This document shows, piece by piece, positions 1-6,300 of a DNA stretch of 9,029 nucleotides. Both the position numbers and the translations under genes were made by a program. The notes under the pieces were generated by a model. The model made no database searches, was not told where the DNA came from, and was given only the letters and a program-made list of their open reading frames with translations. The first letter of the stretch is position 1; each line of letters begins with the position of its first letter. The DNA comes from an uncultured Pseudobdellovibrionaceae bacterium (GTDB lineage: Bacteria > Bdellovibrionota > Bdellovibrionia > Bdellovibrionales > Bdellovibrionaceae), in contig CALCCV010000706.1 in assembly GCA_937900305.1 (NCBI GenBank), positions 1 to 9,029 on the forward strand, given 5' to 3'.

Positions 1-1181
1 TTCGAATCCTCTTGAGCCTCCGCCTTGACTTCAAATTGCTGAACTTGACTCTCAAGTGCTAAGCTTCGTTCGGGATGGGAGCTTTGAACTCTCCAGTAAT
101 AGGTGCCTACTTTTAATCTCTCGTTGAGTTTCGTGAGTTTGGTTTGGCGCTTGACTGCAACAGTTGAAAAAGCAGTGTCTTCTGCCACAACGACTTCAAA
201 CTGATTTGACATGGCCTGATCTTGCCACTCAAAGGTGACCGCTGCGTCAGGAGATTTTCCAGAGTTGATGATTTGATTTGGGAAAGGTGATTTGAGAGTG
301 GGCTCGGTGAGTTGAGCCAAAGTGAATTCGGACACTGGACTTTTTTCGGTCTCAGTTTCGATTCTCCAGTAATAAGATTGGTTTGATGCTAAAACCAAAT
401 CAGTCTTTTGTTCATTGGATTTGATTTCCTGAACAATGTTTTTCATCTGAGGGTCCGAACTCACGGTCAGCCTGACTTCCGCCGTCTCATCTTTTTTCCA
501 TTCAAAGTGAACAGGGGCGCCAGCCGAGAGCCAAAGCGTTTTAGCCAAGCGCGGGCTCATAAGGACCAGCGGAAGTTTAACTTTGACCATGCCATTGGTG
601 GCGGCTGGAATGCTCAGCTCTTCATTGGCAGTTAGTTCTTCAATTTTAAGCTCAGACTTTACTTGCAAGTTGCCTTCGGCACTTGAAATAACGAGTTTCT
701 GATCTGCCGTCTTTTCGATTCGGATGGCAGAGTCAGAAATTCCTGAAATCTCGATCTTTTTTTCTTTGGTTTGAATCGTGATACGGTCACCTTTTAATAT
801 TTTCCCGGAAAACCCGCCGTAATCAAGAGCTAGAATTTTATCGTTTTTGTTCTCTCGTGAGATAACAATCAAAGACTGCGGATCGACTTGCACTTGCGTA
901 CCAGATTCAAAATCAACGGTTGCGCGAGAGCCTTGGCCCGTAAACACTGTATCCCGATCAAACGCATTTTCTGCGCTTTCAATGGGTTGCCAGCTCAAAC
1001 TTCCCGGTGGCTTCATGCGGATGTCTTTACCTTGAGGTCTGATAACTGCGATCTGATCAGTCTTTTCAGACGTTCTTTCGACAGAGTTGTTTTGAAAGAA
1101 GAGCAGATAGCCCATCCACATAAGTCCAACAAGAGATATGGCTAGAAATGGGATTTCAAATTGCTTCCCTGAAAACTTCAC
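1..1181 (-). CDS. FecR-domain membrane-anchored protein with Ig/FnIII-like modules (partial, C-terminus off window)
   Basis: The frame is open from a GTG at 1181 to the left edge, giving 393 codons without a stop. The GTG is preceded by AGGAG eight bases upstream, which fixes the start. Residues 10-29 are one hydrophobic helix after a short basic N-terminus, so the bulk is probably periplasmic. Residues about 62-110 fit a FecR domain: SLSWQPIESA, then DTVFTGQGSRATVDFESGTQ and VDPQSLIVI, followed by beta-rich sequence to about 200. Two related Ig/FnIII-like modules follow (about 208-286 and 299-386), with matching VHFEW/VTFEW and YYWRI/YYWRV strands. In classical iron-uptake systems FecR proteins relay periplasmic signals to ECF sigma factors. 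Here no TonB receptor or sigma gene is seen, and the partner is the upstream SpoIIE-type phosphatase gene, overlapped by four bases. The role is therefore unknown; a periplasmic sensing, scaffold or wall-binding function is inference. Confidence 0.8.
   Translation of the reverse strand, partial: MKFSGKQFEIPFLAISLVGLMWMGYLLFFQNNSVERTSEKTDQIAVIRPQGKDIRMKPPGSLSWQPIESAENAFDRDTVFTGQGSRATVDFESGTQVQVDPQSLIVISRENKNDKILALDYGGFSGKILKGDRITIQTKEKKIEISGISDSAIRIEKTADQKLVISSAEGNLQVKSELKIEELTANEELSIPAATNGMVKVKLPLVLMSPRLAKTLWLSAGAPVHFEWKKDETAEVRLTVSSDPQMKNIVQEIKSNEQKTDLVLASNQSYYWRIETETEKSPVSEFTLAQLTEPTLKSPFPNQIINSGKSPDAAVTFEWQDQAMSNQFEVVVAEDTAFSTVAVKRQTKLTKLNERLKVGTYYWRVQSSHPERSLALESQVQQFEVKAEAQEDS
24..287 (-). 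repeat. Ig/FnIII-like module 2 of the FecR-domain protein
   Basis: Residues about 299-386 mirror module 1: SPFPNQ opening, VTFEWQD, EDTAFSTVAV and a closing GTYYWRVQSS. The W-R strand is the most conserved landmark. The module ends close to the left edge of the window, so whether a third copy or a different C-terminal domain follows cannot be seen. Confidence 0.6.
324..560 (-). repeat. Ig/FnIII-like module 1 of the FecR-domain protein
   Basis: Residues about 208-286 of the FecR-domain protein form the first of two related beta-sandwich-like modules. Shared landmarks with the second are an opening SP, then VHFEWKK, a DPQMKNIV stretch and a closing NQSYYWRIET. The similarity is at protein level only and implies an old duplication. 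Confidence 0.6.
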
Positions 1182-1194
1182 GCTGCACGCTCCT
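1178..1194 (-). promoter_or_regulatory. Ribosome binding site and GTGA start/stop overlap
   Basis: On the minus strand AGGAG (positions 1194-1190) lies eight bases before a GTG start (1181-1179). This start shares the bases GTGA with the TGA stop (1180-1178) of the upstream phosphatase gene. The Shine-Dalgarno sequence is inside the last codons of the phosphatase gene. This arrangement favours translational coupling and decides the GTG start of the FecR-domain gene. Confidence 0.75.
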
Positions 1195-3061
1195 GGGATT
1201 CAGCGGCAGTGGCTTGTGCAATTTGAACGATGAAGTAAGTCAGATCGTCTTTCAAGGGCAAGCCTTGGCGGAACGACTTGATTTCAGCTTCAAGGCTGTT
1301 GTTGAAACTTGTCAAATCCCGATCAGCGTTAAAGTGACTAAGGAGGACGTTTGTGAATTGTCGTTCAGACCACTGTCGACCTTCCGCATTTGCAATGTCA
1401 AAGACACCGTCTGTATAGAAAACCAGGAGGTCGCCGGGTTCTAATTTGATATTTGCCGTTTCAAATCGGCTCTCAATACTTGCCCCCAGTCTTGGGCCGT
1501 TGGTCTCATTGAGATGGAGAATATCTTTTTTATCAACGCGACCGCCCGCTTTTTTGCGAATGACAATCAGAGGTTCATGGCTGGCACAAACATAGGTCAA
1601 AATCATCGCAGTGGGATTGAATTCGGCCATGAAGAAAGTCATCATGACTTGACCCTTGGCATTTTCAAAAATAGCGCGATTCATCTCATTCATTTTTTGA
1701 CTTAAGCTGAAGGACTTTACATCTTTAACCACGGTGAAAGCACTTTTTGCGGCACTGGTGACAAGGGCGGCAGAAACGCCGTGGCCGGTGGCATCACCGA
1801 TGCAAAACAAGTAAGATCCGTCGCCGTGCGAGTAGTTCCACCAGTCGCCTCCGCACTCACTTGCGGATTCGTAGTGTCCTACAAGCGCAATGTTTTCATC
1901 TTGGTAGACGGGATGAGGGAACAGAGTCGATTGAACGGTGTGCGCAAGGGCCAGTTCTTTATCCATACGGGCTTTATGGACTGTTGCCACCAGCAAATTT
2001 TTAATCTGTAGTGACATATGCGAAAATGCCGAGGCCAGGGCTTGGAGTTCATCTCCCGGCCCTGTGTGGAGGTTGACATCAAACTCACCGCGAGAGAGCT
2101 TCTCTGAGGCTTTAAAAAGCTCTTGAAGGCGTCCGGTCATAGTTTTTGATGCAAGCATGGCAAGTGGCAGCAGTAAAAATAAAATGAAACCCACAAAAAG
2201 CCAGATTTTTTTTAGAGTTCGATCAAAAGCGGCTTCAATGGCTGAATACGGAATCGCTGAGACAAAGAAAAATGGCGAGCCTTCAATCCGAACGCCTGCA
2301 ACAAGCCAGTTCTCTTTGGCTTGAACCTCGTGCACGAATTCATCTTGATCAAACTTGAGCTCGGCTCCTTTGAGCATATTCACAAACTGCGATTTTTCCG
2401 TGTCATTGAGTTTGCTAGGAAAGATCAAAACTTCGGAGTTTTTGTTAAGCACGAAACTTTGGACCGACGAGATCGTGCCAAAGGGTGCGCTCACGTTTTT
2501 TGAGGTGACTTGGGCCAAGGCAAAAAGCTCAAGATCATTTTCTTTAGCAAGCGGCCAAGCAACCAGAAATTGATCTTGTTTGGCAAAATCCATTCTCACG
2601 GAAAGGCCATTTGCGGTTGCGTCCTTGGCCATGGCTTCATAGACTTCTGGCACCTCGAGCACTTCGGATGCTGGGGCTTTTCCTTCGCTGCTTGAAGCAA
2701 ATGAGCCAACTGAATCAAATGAGTCAAAAGTTTCTAGTTTTTCATTTTGTCTGCGCAGCAAAGTGAACTTTTCAACTCCTAGAGTCGCAAATGTTTTTGC
2801 AAATTCTGACAGTTTTTTGTCTTTGGAAATCGCGATCTCTAAGATCGGAAAGCTCACCTGCATGACTCGCCTGACTTCGGCAGAGAGTGCAAAGGCGTTG
2901 GTTTTAGTTTGGGATTGCACAGAATCAAAAACGTAGGCGAGTTTGTCTTTGGCAAATTCGCCTCTGACTAAAAATCCGACAGTCAAAACGCAAAGACTTG
3001 CCACTGAGGTCAGTAGCAAAAATAGTTTCATGCGAATGGATAAAGACCTAATGAAATCCAT
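1178..3061 (-). CDS. Membrane sensor serine/threonine phosphatase: Cache-like sensor, HAMP, SpoIIE/PPM domain (RsbU-like)
   Basis: The 627-residue protein has a membrane helix at about 13-32, a periplasmic region of about 250 residues, and a second helix at 286-306. The periplasmic part ends in VLNKNSEVLIFPS and FFFVSAIPYS, features typical of double Cache sensors. A HAMP domain follows at about 307-360 (KLSRGEFDVN, GDELQALASAF), then a short helical linker (ELALAHTVQSTLFP) and a SpoIIE/PPM phosphatase to about 618. Metal-binding aspartates are visible in GGDWW (D406), GDATGHG (D423), YTDG (D551) and KDDLTY (D605/D606), so it should be active. Family members dephosphorylate anti-sigma-factor antagonists or other STAS proteins in the cytoplasm; no such partner is in the window. 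The ATG at 3061 has a purine-rich AAAAGAAA just upstream and directly precedes the helix. An in-frame GTG at 3091 would add ten residues and lacks a clear Shine-Dalgarno, so the shorter form is preferred. Confidence 0.9.
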   Translation of the reverse strand: MDFIRSLSIRMKLFLLLTSVASLCVLTVGFLVRGEFAKDKLAYVFDSVQSQTKTNAFALSAEVRRVMQVSFPILEIAISKDKKLSEFAKTFATLGVEKFTLLRRQNEKLETFDSFDSVGSFASSSEGKAPASEVLEVPEVYEAMAKDATANGLSVRMDFAKQDQFLVAWPLAKENDLELFALAQVTSKNVSAPFGTISSVQSFVLNKNSEVLIFPSKLNDTEKSQFVNMLKGAELKFDQDEFVHEVQAKENWLVAGVRIEGSPFFFVSAIPYSAIEAAFDRTLKKIWLFVGFILFLLLPLAMLASKTMTGRLQELFKASEKLSRGEFDVNLHTGPGDELQALASAFSHMSLQIKNLLVATVHKARMDKELALAHTVQSTLFPHPVYQDENIALVGHYESASECGGDWWNYSHGDGSYLFCIGDATGHGVSAALVTSAAKSAFTVVKDVKSFSLSQKMNEMNRAIFENAKGQVMMTFFMAEFNPTAMILTYVCASHEPLIVIRKKAGGRVDKKDILHLNETNGPRLGASIESRFETANIKLEPGDLLVFYTDGVFDIANAEGRQWSERQFTNVLLSHFNADRDLTSFNNSLEAEIKSFRQGLPLKDDLTYFIVQIAQATAAESQERAA

Positions 3062-3190
3062 GACATTTCTTTTATCGGTACAATGCTTCACGGGATTGAG
3101 AAAAGTCTCGCAATTTGACAGTACAAACGAAGGTCTAAGCCCGCGGGTTCCCCTTAAATCTCAGTGCGAGGCAAAGCTGAAGGGTTTCAC

Positions 3191-3221
3191 TTCAGACTGT
3201 CAGTTGTTCAGCCGATATAAG
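3191..3221 (+). promoter_or_regulatory. Weak candidate promoter for the lipoprotein gene
   Basis: TATAAG at 3216-3221 matches the sigma-70 minus-10 box in five of six bases. TTCAGA at 3191-3196 matches the minus-35 box in four of six, but the 19-base spacer is long. The same stretch begins GCCGATAT, which resembles the minus-10 of flagellar sigma-28 promoters, though the expected TAAA 15 bases upstream is poor (TCAG). The location, about 30 bases before the start codon, is plausible; the assignment is tentative. Confidence 0.3.
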
Positions 3222-3235
3222 TCTAGTGGTACGTT

Positions 3236-3240
3236 GGAGA
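3236..3240 (+). promoter_or_regulatory. Ribosome binding site of the large lipoprotein gene
   Basis: GGAGA lies nine bases upstream of the ATG at 3250. It supports that ATG as the start, and the lipoprotein signal peptide begins immediately after it. Confidence 0.7.
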
Positions 3241-3249
3241 ACGATAGCG

Positions 3250-3336
3250 ATGCGAAGAAGACAACTTCTCAACCAGTTTAAGAATTTCAACTCAGGCCTG
3301 GTTTGGGCTGTGGTTCTTATTTTTCTTTCAGCCTGC
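3250..3336 (+). other. Lipoprotein signal peptide with lipobox
   Basis: The first 29 codons encode a positively charged start, a hydrophobic core (LVWAVVLIF) and the lipobox L-S-A-C. Lipidation and signal peptidase II cleavage are expected at Cys29, the last codon of this span. The following residues are Ser-Glu-Asn, with no Asp at +2 that would retain the protein in the inner membrane. Confidence 0.8.
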
Positions 3337-6300
3337 TCAGAAAATGGCGAGCTCGAATATTTCAATGGCGGTCCAAAGGGAAGCTCGCTTCAAGGTAAAG
3401 CTTTGATATTTGAGCCTGGCTCGCAAGCTGTATCAAGTCTTTCACAAACCATGCTCACCTCGTGTTCTGATAAAAGGGTCACGCTTCACAAAGTCAAAAC
3501 CGATGGCACCATTGATGCCACAGCTGTTGGCGAATCAGAAGTTGACGCTGAGGGAAGTTTTCAAATCCCCGATGCCAAGTCTTTTGCCATTGCTGAGGGT
3601 GGCGTGATCAACTACGTGCTTAAGGCCACAGGCTGTGAGCAGGAGTTCTACCGCCCAGTCACAGATTTCACCGAGCAAGATATTTCAATGGGTACGACGT
3701 TTTTGGGTTTTGTCCACTACATTGATAGCACGAGTAAAACGAATTTAAATGCCATGACCATTGCTGACGCTAAAAATGTCATCGCAAGCTTGTCTCAGAT
3801 CAACGGTTTAGATTTAAACTCTAGCTTCAATGCCATTGTGAATGATGCCTCTCAAAAGCAAGCCTTCGAATCGCTGACAGGGATTTCTCTCGATCAACTT
3901 AAAAACATTCCACCCCAATCAGTGACGACGACATTGCCGACGGTGATCAAAGAGGGTCAAAGCAATGCTCTTACTGCACAGGCCATTCACTGGTATTCGG
4001 GGTATCAAAAGGCTTACAAATGGAAAGTCGACGGTAACGATCTGGCGTCGACTGATCAATTCACCTGGAGTGTTGATAAAAACTCTCAAGGTGCCCACAC
4101 CCTTGTTCTGTCAGTTGGCCAAGATAACGGCTCTGGAGGAGTGGATCTCACAAAACCGGTTTTTCAAAAGACAATTGCGACGATGACGGAAAATACCTAC
4201 CCAGCAATCGCCCCGGTGATCTCAGCTCCACAGTATGTAAACACATCAAGTGTTGCGGTCAGTATCACAACGGGTGCTGCTCTTATGAATTGTGCGACAT
4301 TTTCGTCAATGGCATTGGTTGAAGGGTTTTTGCCACCGCTAGCTTCAGAATTTACTAAAACTTGTATGACGGCTGGAACTCAAACCGAAACGCTTTCTCT
4401 TTCATCCGGTGTGGGCACCAAATACATTTCTCTTTGGACTAAAGATGCACAAGGAAATGTCTCTGCGACCTATCAAGGGACCTTTGTCACTGTCGATCAA
4501 ACGCCTCCGACGGTTTCCATCGGCGATATCACTGGAACTAAGACAGCTGGCTCGAGTCTGAATGTCACTTGGGATGGGGCCGATACCAGCGGACTCTCTG
4601 AACTAAAACTTCAATATGCCGCTGATGCCACTACTTTTACAGACGTCGCAAATCTTCTAAGCAATAGCACCTCACCCTATGTGTGGACGGTTCCCTTTGA
4701 TCAAGTCACCACTGCAAAACTAAAAATCATAGCAACTGACAATGCTGGGAATACGAACTCAGTGCTGACTTCTAGCTTTGCTATTGATGCCTCTTTGCCC
4801 GGTCCACCTTCGGCCACACTATCCGGAGCACCAGCAGTCACCAATGCCAGCTCTTACACCCTAGCTATTGCAATGACTGAGGCGGTGACGGGGCTTTCGG
4901 AGAGTGATTTCGCTGTTACAAATGGTGCAGCCTCAAATCTAGTGTCGATCAATCAGGCGTCTTATACCATAGACATCACGTCCAGCATTGCTTCTGGAAG
5001 TAGTGGGACAGTGACTGTTAAAATCCTGGCTGGAACTTTTCAGGACGTGACGGCCAGCGTGAGTGCCGCTGATTCAAATACCTCGAGCACGATTGTGGAT
5101 AGGCAATCTCCAAGTGTGACTTTAACGTCAGCCGCCCCTAGCTCTACCAACGGCAACATAACAGTGACTGCGACATTTTCAGAAAGTGTGACAGGCTTTG
5201 ATAGCTCTGACCTCACCGTTGGCAATGCCGTTGTGACTTCATTTAGCGGAAGTGGTGCGACGTACAACTTTCTGCTGACACCTCTACTAAATAACCCTGT
5301 CACGGTTCAAGTCTTAGCGGGCGCAAGCCAGGACGCCGCGGGCAATACGAATTCCGATTCAAATACACTCTCTCGCACCTATGATGCGATTCAACCGACG
5401 GTGACATTGACCTCAGCAACCACGAACCCCACCAATGGCGCTATTGCAGTGACGGCGACTTTTTCAGAAAATGTCACGGGCTTTGATGACACTGATGTGA
5501 CTGTCACGAATGCCACCGTCGGAGCCGTTGCAGGATCTGGCACCACTTACACCTTCACAGTCACTCCAACAATAGGGGTTGGCGCCGCGGGCACCGTCAC
5601 CATCCAGGTGCCGATCAACAAAGCCATAGATAGCGCCACTAATCAAAACTCAGCCTCCAATACGTTATCGTATTCTGTTGATAAGGTTGCACCAACGGTG
5701 GCGTTGACCTCAGCAACCACTGATCCCACCAACGGCACCATTCTTGTGACCGCCACGTTTTCAAAAAGTGTTACTGGCTTCACTTCAAGTAGCGTTGCTA
5801 CCACCAGTGCGAACGTGTCGGCCGTTGCAGGCTCTGGTGCTACTTATGCTTTTAACGTAGCGCCAACAACGGCTGCGGGGGCTGCGGGGACCGTCACGAT
5901 TCAGATTGCCGCCAGTGCTGGTCAGGACTCAGCGGGAAACAATAACACCGCTTCAAACACACTTTCTTTTTCAATCGATAAAGTGGTTCCGACCGTAGCT
6001 TTAACTTCAGCCTCTCCTGATCCCACAAGTTCAAGTGTGACGATTGCCGTGATATTTTCAGAAAGTGTCACAGGATTTGATGCTGCTGATTTCACTTTAT
6101 CAAATGGGACAGTTTCTTCAGTCACAGGCTCTGGGGATACCTACTCAGTCGTCATTGCCCCTACTGTTGCCGCTCAAAGTACCGGGACTCTATCGATTCA
6201 GGTCAATGCCAGTAGTGCAATGGATACGGCAGGCAACACAAATACAGTGGGATCAAACACTCTCACAAGGTCCATCGATATGCGTGGACCCACCGTCACT

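Larger units (their letters stand above)
3062..3249. other. Divergent intergenic region
   Basis: This region separates the leftward phosphatase operon from the rightward lipoprotein gene, so promoters of both must lie here or inside the flanking genes. Visible elements are a GCCGATATAAG stretch at 3211-3221, an 8-base palindrome CCCGCGGG at 3140-3147, and an imperfect inverted repeat at 3095-3114 (ATT+GAGA against TCTC+AAT with a two-base bulge). No rho-independent terminator is seen, as expected between divergent genes. No convincing promoter for the leftward operon could be picked by eye. Confidence 0.6.

Noticed and set aside
1148..2695. Several plus-strand open frames of 60-98 codons over the phosphatase gene
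   Set aside because: They lie wholly or almost wholly inside a strongly supported minus-strand gene and show no recognisable domain, so they are taken as shadows.
3072..3080. TACCGATAA on the minus strand resembling a sigma-28 minus-10
   Set aside because: It lies about ten bases from the preferred ATG of the phosphatase gene, so a transcript from it would be almost leaderless, and the minus-35 match is poor.
3115..3120. Perfect TTGACA minus-35 box on the plus strand
   Set aside because: No acceptable minus-10 is found 16-18 bases downstream (the sequence there is GC-rich AAGCCCGC), so it is probably chance.
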